Notes: generated from the sequence alone by a model not told the origin. A stretch of 64,000 nucleotides of DNA from Pyrinomonadaceae bacterium (GCA_021228405.1 JAJQRF010000001.1:186001-250000), one strand, 5' to 3'; shown: positions 34,349-43,752, counted from the stretch's first letter. Numbers and translations: made by a program.

Positions 34349-36427
34349 ATGAAAAATTCAGCCGCCGAAAGAGTTATAAACCAAGTCGGAAATTTCTCGC
34401 ATTTGACAGTGCCGATCGCGGCAGTCGTCATACTTTTGGTCTTGCTCGTGCCGTTACCGTCATTTTTGCTGGATGTTTTAATCAGCTTCAATTTGATGAT
34501 TTCGGTCGTTGTTTTATTGGTTTCGATGTATATTATGGAGCCGGTAAAATTCACTTCGTTTCCCAATCTTTTATTACTTACGACACTTTTCAGACTCGCC
34601 TTGAACGTCGCGACTTCGCGTTTGATTCTGAGCGAGGGAAACACCGGCGAAGCCGCCGCCGGAAATGTCATTAAAGCATTTGGTGAATTCGTGATCGGCG
34701 GAAATTACGTCGTCGGAATAGTGATATTTTTGATTCTTTTAGTGATTCAGTTTCTCGTGGTCAACCACGGCGCAGTGCGTTCAAGTGAAGTAACAGCAAG
34801 GTTTACGCTTGACGCGATGCCCGGAAAACAGATGGCGGTCGATGCTGATCTGGCGGCGGGAATGATCGATGAAAACGAAGCGCGGCAAAGGCGTAAAGAC
34901 ATCAACCAGGCATCCGAGTTTCACGGCGCGATGGACGGCGCAATTCGCTTCACACAGCGCGACGCGGTCGCTTCGATAATCATCGTGGCGGTCAATATCG
35001 GCGCAGGTTTTCTGATCGGCGTGATTCAGCACGGACTGACGTTGGCTGAGGCTCTAAAAAACTACACGACCCTGACGGTCGGCGACGGAGTTGCGGCGGC
35101 AGTTCCGTCGCTTTTTATTTCGGTTGCGGCGGCGATCGTAACGACAAGAGCGGCAACGGAAACGAGTATGGGTTCGGAAATGAGCGTTCAGCTTTTGACT
35201 AATCCGCGACCGTTATTTATTGCAGGTGCAGTGCTTGCGTTTCTCGGTATCTTACCGGGGATGCCGCATTTTGCGTTTCTTTCACTGGCGGTTGCAACGG
35301 GCGGAATAGGCTATATTTCACAATCGCAATTGAAAAAAGCCGCCGAGCAAACCGAACAGGACAAAGCCGCCGAACAAAAGGCAGAAAACACGAAACTACC
35401 CGAAAAGATCGAGAATTTATTAAAGATCGACGCGCTCGCTTTGGAAGTCGGCTACGGGTTGATCGGGCTGGTCAGCGCGGAAGATTCTTTCCTTAACAGA
35501 ATTCGTGAAATTCGCCGCCAAGCGGCTGTTGAATTAGGGATAATTGTTCCCTCCGTTCACGTTACGGATAATTTACAGCTTTCACCGCGTGAATATGCGA
35601 TCTTGCTGAAAGGCGAAAAGGTGGCGACGGGAGAGATTCATCCCGAAGGTTATCTGGCGATCGATCCGGGCGTTGTGCGTGAGAAAATTCACGGGATTGA
35701 AACGACCGATCCGGCGTTTGGAATGCCTGCCGTTTGGATTCGCCGGAGCGAAGACCGCGACCGCGCCGTAACTGCCGGTTACACCGTCGTTGACCCGACA
35801 ACTGTTGTCTGCACACATCTTGCGGAGATCATCAAACGCTTCGCACACGAACTTTTAGGCAGACAGGAAACGCGCCAATTGCTCGATAATCTGGCGGAAA
35901 GCCATCCGAAAACCGTCGAAGAAGCAACGCCTAAGGTTTTGTCGCTCGGCGAAACGCAGAGAGTTTTGCAAAATCTGCTTCGTGAACGCGTGCCGATTCG
36001 TGATCTGGCGACGATTCTCGAAACCATCACAGATGTCGGAGTTGTGACGCGTGATGTCAATGCTTTGACAGAAGCGGCGCGCGGTTCGCTGGCGCGGACT
36101 ATCTCATCAAGCCTTGCAAATGAAAGCGGTGAATTGTCGGTTTTGACGCTCGATCCGCGCCTTGAAACGCAGATCGCGGAAAGGCTCGGCTTGCTCGGAG
36201 GCGCGCAGAATCAAGTTATCGAACCGGATTTCGGCAGACAATTGCTCGAAAAGATCGAAACCGCCTGCCGTGCCGCCGTGATGTCGCAACCCGTCGTTTT
36301 GTGCTCTTCGATGGTTCGCCCGCATCTCCGAAAACTTACGGAACGGTTCTTGCCTGAACTGGTTGTGATCGCCCACGGCGAAGTCGCGGCAAACGTCAGG
36401 CTGGTTTCGATGGGAATGGTCAATTAA
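34349..36427 (+). CDS. flhA: Flagellar type III export protein FlhA
   Basis: 692 residues: about eight transmembrane helices in the first 320, including the conserved FHIPEP-type segment (KFTSFPNLLLLTTLFRLALNVATSRLIL), then a large cytoplasmic domain that docks substrates and chaperones. FlhA forms the nonameric export gate ring. In most genomes flhB lies next to it; here the neighbours upstream are parA and its partner. No clear ribosome-binding site precedes the ATG. Confidence 0.95.
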   Translation: MKNSAAERVINQVGNFSHLTVPIAAVVILLVLLVPLPSFLLDVLISFNLMISVVVLLVSMYIMEPVKFTSFPNLLLLTTLFRLALNVATSRLILSEGNTGEAAAGNVIKAFGEFVIGGNYVVGIVIFLILLVIQFLVVNHGAVRSSEVTARFTLDAMPGKQMAVDADLAAGMIDENEARQRRKDINQASEFHGAMDGAIRFTQRDAVASIIIVAVNIGAGFLIGVIQHGLTLAEALKNYTTLTVGDGVAAAVPSLFISVAAAIVTTRAATETSMGSEMSVQLLTNPRPLFIAGAVLAFLGILPGMPHFAFLSLAVATGGIGYISQSQLKKAAEQTEQDKAAEQKAENTKLPEKIENLLKIDALALEVGYGLIGLVSAEDSFLNRIREIRRQAAVELGIIVPSVHVTDNLQLSPREYAILLKGEKVATGEIHPEGYLAIDPGVVREKIHGIETTDPAFGMPAVWIRRSEDRDRAVTAGYTVVDPTTVVCTHLAEIIKRFAHELLGRQETRQLLDNLAESHPKTVEEATPKVLSLGETQRVLQNLLRERVPIRDLATILETITDVGVVTRDVNALTEAARGSLARTISSSLANESGELSVLTLDPRLETQIAERLGLLGGAQNQVIEPDFGRQLLEKIETACRAAVMSQPVVLCSSMVRPHLRKLTERFLPELVVIAHGEVAANVRLVSMGMVN

Positions 36428-36549
36428 CAAAAAATCTTTTGAAAACAAATCAGTTTCTCCCACGAAAATCTGAGGTCAAAATCTTCAATAAATTTTTTCC
36501 CGCCGATTTCACTTTCGAGAAACTTCTGAAACAAAAAATCGAAAAATTT

Positions 36550-38022
36550 ATGATGCAGGTTAAAAAATACAGAGGCTCGACAGCGCGCGAAGCATTAGAA
36601 AAGATCAAACAGGAATTAGGCGAAAATGCTTTCGTGCTCGAAACGAAGCGCGTTCAGACCAAAGGTTTTTTAGGTTTCGGTGCGGAAACGCAGATCGAGA
36701 TCAGCGCGGCGGCTTCGGGCGCAAATGCGAAAAACAACGAAGTCAAAAAAGATAACGGTTCGCTTTTAACGACGCTGAAATTAAATTTTACGGAAAACAC
36801 GCCTGCCGCACCTCAACCTGCGGAAAAAGCCGTTGAGAAAAAGGCGGAGTTCGGAAAGGAAGAAATGCTTCAAGCTTTGAAGCTCCGCGCCGCTTCAGCA
36901 AACGAATTCGATGAAGAAGTTTCGGCTTTGTCGAAGAAGAGGGAAGTCGAAGCGAAACCGATCGAACGTGTTGAGATCGCGCAAACCGCGCCGAAGGTCG
37001 TGCATCGCCGCAAGGAAGTCGCCCGTCAGGTTTTGACCGAAACGCCGTCGCTCGGTTTGAACCTTTCCGAAACGCCGTCGCAGAGCACGACAAGCCGCGA
37101 ACTCGAACTTTTACGCGCCGAGCTTCGTGAAGTCAAATTTTCGATCAGCGCGTTCGTCAATCGTCAAAACGTGCTTCCGTGGCAGAACGGTATGGATTTG
37201 GAAATGTTCGACGAAATTTTCGAGTCGCCGTTTTACGAGGCGTATCTGGATTTATCGGCAACGGGAATTTCGACCGAACTCGCGCATAAAGTTATCGCCG
37301 ACATCATTCCGCTCTATCGCAAAGGTTTGGTCAGAACCGAAAATCTCGCACAAACCGCGCTTTTGAAATCTCTCGCATCGTTCGTCAAATTTGAATCAAA
37401 CCCGTTACAGGACGGCAAACCCTCGGTTTTGGCGGTCGTCGGTGCAACGGGAGTCGGCAAAACGACGACGGTTGCAAAGCTTGCCGCGCGCACCGCGCTC
37501 CACGAACGCCGCCGTGTCGAACTCGTCACTTTAGATACATACCGCATCGCCGCCGTCGAACAATTGAAAACTTATGCCGAAATCATCGGCGCAGGTTGCA
37601 GTGTAGTGCGCTCGGTTTTGGAATTAGACGCAGTTTTAAGACGTTTTCCGGCGGACGCGACGGTTTTGATAGATACGACGGGAAAAAACCCGCACGACCT
37701 CGCAGATCAATATGAATTAGCCGAATATCTGCGTGCCAGCGACGAAATCCGCAAATGTCTGACGATTCAGGCAACGACGAATGCCAACGACGCGGGCGCG
37801 ACGATCAAAAAATTTGAAATGTATGGCGCGGATTGTCTGGCGATCACCAAGCTCGACGAAACGACCCAACCCGGCGCGATGGTCGAACTTGCGGCGCAGA
37901 GCAACTTGCCGCTCGTTTATCTTTGTATGGGACAGCGCGTTCCCGAAGATTTAGAAACGGCAACACCCGATGCTTTCGTTAACGGGATATTTCGCGCAAA
38001 TTCACAGAAAGCAGTCATTTAA
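36550..38022 (+). CDS. flhF: SRP-like GTPase FlhF
   Basis: 490 residues from the ATG at 36550, where the typical FlhF start MQVKKYRG begins one codon later; an in-frame TTG extension to 36439 is rejected. N-terminal B domain, a variable linker, then NG domain with GATGVGKTTT (G1), DTYRIAAVEQL, LIDTTG and ITKLDE. FlhF sets where and how many flagella form. It follows flhA and precedes flhG, the common order. The 122-bp gap before it shares a TTTCTCCCAC string with the gap after fliC. Confidence 0.95.
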   Translation: MMQVKKYRGSTAREALEKIKQELGENAFVLETKRVQTKGFLGFGAETQIEISAAASGANAKNNEVKKDNGSLLTTLKLNFTENTPAAPQPAEKAVEKKAEFGKEEMLQALKLRAASANEFDEEVSALSKKREVEAKPIERVEIAQTAPKVVHRRKEVARQVLTETPSLGLNLSETPSQSTTSRELELLRAELREVKFSISAFVNRQNVLPWQNGMDLEMFDEIFESPFYEAYLDLSATGISTELAHKVIADIIPLYRKGLVRTENLAQTALLKSLASFVKFESNPLQDGKPSVLAVVGATGVGKTTTVAKLAARTALHERRRVELVTLDTYRIAAVEQLKTYAEIIGAGCSVVRSVLELDAVLRRFPADATVLIDTTGKNPHDLADQYELAEYLRASDEIRKCLTIQATTNANDAGATIKKFEMYGADCLAITKLDETTQPGAMVELAAQSNLPLVYLCMGQRVPEDLETATPDAFVNGIFRANSQKAVI

Positions 38023-38059
38023 TCGGATTTAATTAAAAGTGAAATTGTGAAACGCGTTC

Positions 38060-38116
38060 AGAGTCCCTGCATTAGCAGGCTTTCATTAGATAATCGCCGC
38101 CTGAAGGCAGGACTCT
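38060..38116. repeat. Intergenic inverted repeat between flhF and flhG
   Basis: AGAGTCCCTGC (38060-38070) pairs with GCAGGACTCT (38107-38116) with one bulged base. The internal sequence contains further short arms (GCAGGC, GCCTGAAGGC). It is one of several different hairpin families found between the flagellar genes. Confidence 0.65.
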
Positions 38117-38171
38117 AAACTAAAAATTTATTTTTGCTGACTTACCTTTCAAAAATTTCAAGGGAGAGAGA

Positions 38172-39083
38172 ATGAACGATCAAGCATCAACTTTAAGGAC
38201 TATGGCTTCAAACACAATGCCGATGGAGATTTCGGCGGAAAAACAACGCTTACAATCAGGAATTTTCGGAAAAACGCAAACCGGCACACGCTGTATCGCC
38301 GTCACGGGCGGAAAAGGCGGAATCGGCAAATCGAACCTTGCCGTCAATTTATCGCTCGAATTGGGTGCGCTCGGCAATCGCGTCACGCTTTTGGACGCGG
38401 ATTTCGGTTTGGCGAATGCCGATATTTTGTGCGGACTTGCACCGAAATATCATCTCGGACATGTCTTCGCGGGAATCAAAGGCTTGGACGAAGTTGTCGT
38501 AAATATTTCGGACAAAGTAAGCCTGATTCCGGGCGGAAGCGGTATCGAAGATTTGGCGAATATTTCCGGCAATGCCCGCGAATATATTTTTGCAGAATTG
38601 CAGTTAATGGAAGAAAACACGGATTTTATGCTGATCGACACGGCGGCGGGAATTGCCGAAAACGTGCTCGGCGTTTTGCTTTCCGCGAGCGAAGTCGTCG
38701 TCGTTGCCACACCCGAACCGACGTGTCTGGTCGATGCCTACGCGACGATCAAAGTCATTCTGCGACACGCGCCGACCAAACCGATCTCGCTGGTCGTCAA
38801 CAATTTCGTCGGAATGGCGGAAGCGAAACAGGTTTATCAGCAACTCAATTCGGCGGTTTATTGTTTTCTGAGTTCGCAGATCGAATTTCTGGGAATGATT
38901 CCGCACGATTCGATGTTGTCGGAAGCGGTTCGCGAACAGGTTCCGGTCGTGCAGTATGCGCCCGATTGTCCCGCGAGCCGTGCAATTAGGCTGGTCGCGA
39001 AACAATTTAATCAGCAAAAACAGAAGGATAGAGATTCGCGAATCCAGCTTCAATCATTCTGGGAAACATTGGCGAACAGTTAG
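38172..39083 (+). CDS. flhG: MinD-like flagellar number regulator FlhG
   Basis: 303 residues. Deviant Walker A (GGKGGIGKSN), LLDADFGLANADIL and Walker B (FMLIDTAAG) of the FlhG/FleN/YlxH group of MinD ATPases. It counters FlhF to limit flagellar number and may contact FliM/FliN and FleQ-type activators. GGGAGAGAG lies before the ATG. Between flhF and fliA, as usual. Confidence 0.93.
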   Translation: MNDQASTLRTMASNTMPMEISAEKQRLQSGIFGKTQTGTRCIAVTGGKGGIGKSNLAVNLSLELGALGNRVTLLDADFGLANADILCGLAPKYHLGHVFAGIKGLDEVVVNISDKVSLIPGGSGIEDLANISGNAREYIFAELQLMEENTDFMLIDTAAGIAENVLGVLLSASEVVVVATPEPTCLVDAYATIKVILRHAPTKPISLVVNNFVGMAEAKQVYQQLNSAVYCFLSSQIEFLGMIPHDSMLSEAVREQVPVVQYAPDCPASRAIRLVAKQFNQQKQKDRDSRIQLQSFWETLANS

Positions 39084-39151
39084 CCGCCAATGGAGTTTAA
39101 TTAATCGCAGACCTCACCGCCATAAAATTACCCGTTATTTCACGTAAAAAA

Positions 39152-39904
39152 ATGCTACAAGTGACAGCTCCCCAAAATTTTCAAAAATTGGCGCAGTATA
39201 AATCCGTTGCACAAATGGAGATTGACCGCGAAACGCTGATAATGACGCATCTTTCAAAAGTCAAATATATTGCAGACAGAATCGCCGCCAAACTTCCGTC
39301 ATCGGTCGAACGCGACGATCTTTACGGCGCGGGCGTGATCGGATTGATTGACGCGGTCGAACGCTATGACCCGTCGCGCGGCGTGGCGTTTACGACATTT
39401 GCGGAAATGCGCGTGCGCGGCGCGATCTTGGACAATCTCCGCTCGCTCGATTGGGCTTCGCGAACCGTTCGCCGCCGCGCCAGGGAAGTGCAGAATGCTT
39501 ACGGGCAGATCGAAAAACTGAAAGGCGCGCCCGCGACCGAAGAGGAAGTTGCGCTTCACCTGCGGATGCCGCTCAAGGAATTGCACAATATTTTGCGCGA
39601 AATCAGCGGGTTGAACATTACCGATCTGGACGAACAGGACGAAAAAACCGGCTTGAGCCTGATGGATACGATCTACGACACGGGCGCGTCGCCGTTCGAG
39701 GCTTACGAAGATTCAGAACGCCGTCAGCGTCTGAGCGAAGTGGTCGACAAACTTCCCGAACGTGAACGCCAGGTCATCGCGCTTTACTACGTTGAAGAAT
39801 TGAATATGAAGGAAATCGGGGCGGTTTTAGGCATTACCGAATCACGCGTTTCACAGCTTCGCACCCAAGCCGTCGTGCGGATGCGCGCCAATCTTGCCAA
39901 ATAA
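39152..39904 (+). CDS. fliA: Flagellar sigma factor FliA (sigma-28)
   Basis: 250 residues with sigma regions 2 (DLYGAGVIGLIDAVERYDPSRG, RVRGAILDNLRSLDWASR), 3 and 4 (LPERERQVIALYYVEELNMKEIGAVLGITESRVSQL). It directs late flagellar and chemotaxis promoters; candidate targets in this window are at 18036, 27659, 47939, 53561 and 57493. Its anti-sigma factor FlgM is encoded at 48008. Confidence 0.95.
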   Translation: MLQVTAPQNFQKLAQYKSVAQMEIDRETLIMTHLSKVKYIADRIAAKLPSSVERDDLYGAGVIGLIDAVERYDPSRGVAFTTFAEMRVRGAILDNLRSLDWASRTVRRRAREVQNAYGQIEKLKGAPATEEEVALHLRMPLKELHNILREISGLNITDLDEQDEKTGLSLMDTIYDTGASPFEAYEDSERRQRLSEVVDKLPERERQVIALYYVEELNMKEIGAVLGITESRVSQLRTQAVVRMRANLAK

Positions 39905-39915
39905 ATTTTTTTGAA

Positions 39916-40896
39916 ATGAACAAAAGCGAATTACTTTCAAACGAAGAAATGTCGGCACTTTTGCCCGAAGTCGACCTCGCGAACAGCGAGCGCGACAAAC
40001 GCAACCGGGTTTTGCCGTATAATTTCCGCCGTCCCGACCGTTTATCGAAAGAACAGGTTCGTTCGCTTTATCTGCTTCACGATCTGTTTGCGAACGGGCT
40101 TTCGTCGGGCTTGCCGCTGTTTCTGCGGACGTTTTGCGAAGCGAATCTGATCTCGGTCGAACAGCAATCTTACAGCGAATACTTGAAAGGCTTGACCGAT
40201 CCGACAACGATCTTTCCCGTTTCGGTTCAGCAATTGAAAGGCGTTTTCGCCATTGAGATTAATAATTCCATCGCGTTTCCGCTGATCGACAAAATGCTCG
40301 GCGGCGAAGGAAAACCGACAAACGAACTTCGCGCCGCAAGCGAACTGGAATTAAGCATTCTCGAAGCATTTGTGACGGTCGTGGTCGATACATACAAGGA
40401 AGTCTGGAAACCGGTAATTGAGTTGACGGCAGAAGTTACGGCACACGAAACGCGTCCGCAACTGTTGCAGATCGTCGCGCCGAACGAAGTCGTCGCCGCC
40501 GCGATTTATCAGCTCCAGATCGGTGAAGCGAAAGGTTCGATGAGTCTTTGTTTGCCCGTCGGAATGCTCGAACCCGTCATCGACCAGTTCAGCCAATCGG
40601 CAAATTCGACGAGCAAAACGACCGCACCCGAAGCGACCGCATCACTTTTGAAAACGCTTTCGACCGTGAATTTTCCCGTTGCCGCCGAACTCGATAAGAT
40701 CGCCGCCGCTGTTTCCGATCTGATGTCGCTCGAAAAAGGCGACGTTTTGCGGACAAATCATCGGGTCGAAAAACCCGTCAACATCAGCGTCGGAAACACG
40801 AACAAATTTTACGGCAAACTTGCCGCACTCGAAAACAGAATCGTCGTCCAGGTTTCCGAATTAAAGGAAGAAATGACATCACAGGCAGCCGCCTGA
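39916..40896 (+). CDS. fliM: Flagellar switch protein FliM
   Basis: 326 residues. The N-terminal peptide LLSNEEMSALLPE replaces the usual LSQ(D/E)EIDALL that binds CheY-P. The middle CheC-like domain and C-terminal SpoA domain follow. FliM forms most of the C-ring and receives the CheY signal. It begins 11 bp after fliA. Confidence 0.92.
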   Translation: MNKSELLSNEEMSALLPEVDLANSERDKRNRVLPYNFRRPDRLSKEQVRSLYLLHDLFANGLSSGLPLFLRTFCEANLISVEQQSYSEYLKGLTDPTTIFPVSVQQLKGVFAIEINNSIAFPLIDKMLGGEGKPTNELRAASELELSILEAFVTVVVDTYKEVWKPVIELTAEVTAHETRPQLLQIVAPNEVVAAAIYQLQIGEAKGSMSLCLPVGMLEPVIDQFSQSANSTSKTTAPEATASLLKTLSTVNFPVAAELDKIAAAVSDLMSLEKGDVLRTNHRVEKPVNISVGNTNKFYGKLAALENRIVVQVSELKEEMTSQAAA

Positions 40897-40899
40897 AAT

Positions 40900-40980
40900 T
40901 GTAAGCAGAAAGTTTTGAGTTCCGTCTTAAGGCGGTGAACGCCAACCGAAGCCTGCTTAAGCAGAAAATCAAAACTCAGG
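40900..40980. repeat. Intergenic repeat before fliN
   Basis: AAGCAGAAA occurs twice in direct orientation, and AGTTTTGA (left) pairs with TCAAAACT (right). CCGTCTTAAGGCGG sits in between. This structure ends at the fliN Shine-Dalgarno sequence and resembles, but is not identical to, the element at 38060-38116. Confidence 0.5.
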
Positions 40981-40987
40981 AGTAGAA

Positions 40988-41479
40988 ATGCCGGAAAATG
41001 AAGAATTGAACGAAGAACAGTTTGAAACCGCCGAACCCGAAATGACGGAAACGAAGGAATTTACGGATGAATTTGACGAACCCGAATCGGCGATGGAGCG
41101 CGAAATTGCGAACGCAAAAGCCGAATTCGAGGCAAGCAAAGCGGAAATCGGCGAACAGCCTTTCAAATTTCCGACCGTTGCGAAAAACGAAAATAAAAGC
41201 GACGCGTCGAAAAATATCGAACGTCTTCTGGATGTTGAAATGAACGTCACGGTGCGTTTCGGTTTAACCGAAATGCCGCTTCGCGAAGTCGTCAAATTCG
41301 GCATTGGAACAATGATCGAACTCAATCGGACGATCGATGAACCCGTTGAGTTATTGGTCAATAATTATCCGTTCGCACGCGGCGAAGTTGTTGTCATAGA
41401 TGGCTATTACGGCGTTCGCGTGACCGACATCGGCACACAGGAAGAACGTTCGCGTACGCTTCTTTCAAACACGAATTAG
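40988..41479 (+). CDS. fliN: Flagellar switch protein FliN
   Basis: 163 residues: an acidic, flexible N-terminal 75 residues, then one SpoA domain (LLDVEMNVTVRFGLTEMPLREVVKFGIGTMIEL ... GEVVVIDGYYGVRVTDI). It forms the base of the C-ring with FliM. CAGGAG lies 6 bases before the ATG. There is no CheC-like part, so it is FliN rather than FliY. Confidence 0.93.
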   Translation: MPENEELNEEQFETAEPEMTETKEFTDEFDEPESAMEREIANAKAEFEASKAEIGEQPFKFPTVAKNENKSDASKNIERLLDVEMNVTVRFGLTEMPLREVVKFGIGTMIELNRTIDEPVELLVNNYPFARGEVVVIDGYYGVRVTDIGTQEERSRTLLSNTN

Positions 41480-41490
41480 AAATCGGAAGC

Positions 41491-41510
41491 CCACGCGTAA
41501 GCACGGGCGG
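41491..41510. repeat. GCCC-CGCGT-GGGC hairpin repeat
   Basis: GCCCACGCGTAAGCACGGGC forms a short hairpin (GCCC/GGGC outer pair). A second copy, CCCGCGCGTCAGCAAGGG, lies at 51248-51265 between flgL and fliW. Both are just after a stop codon in a short gap. Confidence 0.6.
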
Positions 41511-41531
41511 AACACAAAAAACAAAGGAGAA

Positions 41532-41990
41532 ATGATGAATTTAGAATTACAGATTTCAACCGCTTCGGCATTAGTTGCTTTGGTCAGTTTTGCGTTCGCA
41601 TTTTTTTGCTGGAAAAAGTTAAATAATCACCGCGAACTTCTCGAATTTAACGCCAAACAAACGGAAGAACTCGAAAAATCCCTGGCAAACAGTAAAGAAC
41701 TGCTCGAAATGAGCCGCCAGAAAGTCAACGATCAGGCACGTCGCGTTGCGTGGCTCGAAACGCGCATTCGTCAGCCGAAGCTAGCGAAAAAAGACGTGAT
41801 CGAAGAACAGGAAGTCGAGATAATCGAAGAAAAAACCGCTGTGAACAAAGCAAACATCACCGAACGCCGTCATCGCGTTTTGACGCTTGCCTCACGCGGA
41901 CAATCGCCTGAAATAATCGCTTCGACGCTCGGAATGATGCCCGGCGAAGTCGAACTCATCATCAATCTCAACCGCGCAATCGCAGCATAA
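41532..41990 (+). CDS. Membrane-anchored coiled-coil protein, SwrB/DUF2802-like
   Basis: 152 residues; AAAGGAG 5 bases before the first of two adjacent ATGs. N-terminal transmembrane helix (about 9-28), a coiled coil of about 60 residues, an acidic linker, then a C-terminal helix-turn-helix-like segment (RVLTLASRGQSPEIIASTLGMMPGEVELIINL). This layout, in a flagellar cluster next to fliM/fliN, matches SwrB of Bacillus and DUF2802 proteins of proteobacteria, which aid assembly or activation of the export apparatus. The assignment rests on architecture. Confidence 0.65.
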   Translation: MMNLELQISTASALVALVSFAFAFFCWKKLNNHRELLEFNAKQTEELEKSLANSKELLEMSRQKVNDQARRVAWLETRIRQPKLAKKDVIEEQEVEIIEEKTAVNKANITERRHRVLTLASRGQSPEIIASTLGMMPGEVELIINLNRAIAA

Positions 41991-42002
41991 AAAAGAATTT
42001 TC

Positions 42003-42109
42003 ATCCACAGATGAACACAGATAAACACGGATAAATTATGAAAATTTCACAAAAAAATCCTGACAAAATCTCCTATCAAATCTGCGTTCATCCGTGTTCA
42101 TCTGTGGAT
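42003..42109. repeat. Inverted repeat ending at the flgF start
   Basis: ATCCACAGATGAACAC (42003-42018) is perfectly repeated in inverse at 42094-42109; inner arms (ACACGGAT and ATCCGTG) extend the pairing around a loop of about 60 bases. It stops 10 bp before the flgF ATG, which has no Shine-Dalgarno sequence. Confidence 0.75.
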
Positions 42110-42119
42110 AAATAAAAAT

Positions 42120-42854
42120 ATGAATTACGGACTTTACACAGCTTTTCTCGGAATGCGCGCACGTCAGCGGACGCTCGAAGTGCAGGCAAATAACATCGCC
42201 AACGCTTCGACGACCGGATTTAAAGCCGAACGTTTGAATTACGCCGCCATCGAAGCCGACAGAAAAAGCGGAATCAGCACGCAAAATCTGGTCGCGGGCG
42301 TTTCGACCGCCAGCCGTTTCGAGTTTTCCGAAGGAACGATTCAGCAAACGGGCAGAAGTCTGGACGTGGCAATCGAAGGCGACGCTTTTATACAGATTCA
42401 AACACCGCGCGGAACGCGTTACACACGCGCCGGAAATCTGACCTTGAACAACGCCGGACAGCTCGTAAATCATCAGGGTGATCTCGTCATCGGCGAACGC
42501 GGCGCGATCACCGTTCCGAACGATAAGGGCGAAATTTCCATTGGCGAAGACGGAAGTCTGGCGATCGGAAATCAGCAATTCGACGGTTTAAAGCTCGTTC
42601 GTTTCAACAATCCGGCGGCGGCTTTGACCAAAGAAGGCGACACGATGTTTATGTTGACGGGCGCGGAACAGCCGCAACAAGCCGTAAATTCCCGCGTCAT
42701 TCAAGGTTCGCTCGAATCTTCAAATATCAATTCGATCACGGAAATGGTTGCAATGATAAACAACCAGCGCGAATTTGAAAATCTGCAAAAAAACGTTTCG
42801 CTTCTGATGAACGATCTCGGACGTAAAATTGCAGGAGAAATCGGAAAATTGTAA
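42120..42854 (+). CDS. flgF: Flagellar proximal rod protein FlgF
   Basis: 244 residues of the flagellar rod/hook family: N-terminal ANNIANASTTGFKAERL, a short variable beta domain, and the C-terminal SLESSNINSITEMVAMINNQREFENLQKN signature. Shorter than FlgG and placed directly before it, so FlgF. Exported through the flagellar type III system. Confidence 0.9.
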   Translation: MNYGLYTAFLGMRARQRTLEVQANNIANASTTGFKAERLNYAAIEADRKSGISTQNLVAGVSTASRFEFSEGTIQQTGRSLDVAIEGDAFIQIQTPRGTRYTRAGNLTLNNAGQLVNHQGDLVIGERGAITVPNDKGEISIGEDGSLAIGNQQFDGLKLVRFNNPAAALTKEGDTMFMLTGAEQPQQAVNSRVIQGSLESSNINSITEMVAMINNQREFENLQKNVSLLMNDLGRKIAGEIGKL

Positions 42855-42871
42855 TTAGTTCGTAGTTAGTT

Positions 42872-42920
42872 GTTGGTTGTTCGTTGTAAAACAAGAATCG
42901 GCGAACGACGAACAACCAAC
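42872..42920. repeat. Inverted repeat between flgF and flgG
   Basis: GTTGGTTGTTCGT (42872-42884) pairs perfectly with ACGAACAACCAAC (42908-42920). GTAGTTAGTT flanks the left arm and AACTAC the right, extending it imperfectly. An SD (AAGGAG) lies downstream. Confidence 0.7.
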
Positions 42921-42940
42921 TACGATCAAAGGAGTAATTT

Positions 42941-43732
42941 ATGCCAAGCAGAGCACTTTTAACGGCTGCGACCGGAATGCAGGTTCAGCAGCAAAACGTT
43001 GACAACATCGCCAACAATCTGGCGAACGCCTCGACCGTCGGGTTCAAACGCACACGGCTCGAATTTCAGGATTTGCTTTATCAAAATATGCGGGCGGCGG
43101 GCGGCGCGGCAAACGCGCAGACGAATTTGCCCGTCGGCTTGCAGATCGGACTCGGTGCGCGAACCATCGCTTCCGAAAAAATCTTTATGCAGGGCGATTT
43201 CAAACAGACCGAAAATCCGCTCGATATGGTCATCGAAGGCAGTGGTTTTTTTCAGGTTCGACAGGCAAACGGCGATCTTGCATACACGCGTTCGGGGCAG
43301 TTTCACCTGAATAATCAAGGTCAGGTCGTGACCGCGACGGGCGAAACCATCGAACCTGCGATCACGATCCCGACCGAAGCGACTTCGATCACGGTCGGCG
43401 AAGACGGAACGGTTTCCGTGACTTTGCCGGGACAAAACACGGCGCAAAACGTCGGACAAATCCAGCTTGCGATCTTTGCAAACCCGGCAGGTTTGGAAGC
43501 ACTCGGACGCAATCTTTTCCGTGAAACGGGCGCAAGCGGCAACGCGATTGCGGGTTCGCCGAACACGAACGGTATCGGTCGCGTCAATCAGGGCTACGTC
43601 GAAGGCTCGAACGTCAATGTCGTCGAAGAATTGGTCAATATGATCTCGGCGCAGAGAGTTTACGAAACGAATTCAAAAGTGATTTCAACGGCTGATAGAA
43701 TGCTCGGAACGATCAATCAAGCCGTTTCATAA
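42941..43732 (+). CDS. flgG: Flagellar distal rod protein FlgG
   Basis: 263 residues, the usual FlgG length. N-terminal GMQVQQQNVDNIANNLANASTVGFKRTR, central D1 domain with TDNPLD-like FKQTENPLDMVIEG, and C-terminal QGYVEGSNVNVVEELVNMISAQRVYE. AAAGGAG 9 bases before the ATG. It polymerises into the distal rod beneath the hook. Confidence 0.95.
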   Translation: MPSRALLTAATGMQVQQQNVDNIANNLANASTVGFKRTRLEFQDLLYQNMRAAGGAANAQTNLPVGLQIGLGARTIASEKIFMQGDFKQTENPLDMVIEGSGFFQVRQANGDLAYTRSGQFHLNNQGQVVTATGETIEPAITIPTEATSITVGEDGTVSVTLPGQNTAQNVGQIQLAIFANPAGLEALGRNLFRETGASGNAIAGSPNTNGIGRVNQGYVEGSNVNVVEELVNMISAQRVYETNSKVISTADRMLGTINQAVS

Positions 43733-43752
43733 AATTTAAGTTCAACTGAAGG

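Noticed and set aside
36439-36549. N-terminal extension of FlhF from a TTG
   Set aside because: FlhF proteins start at MQVKKYRG-like sequence; the extension lacks a ribosome-binding site and homology-like content.
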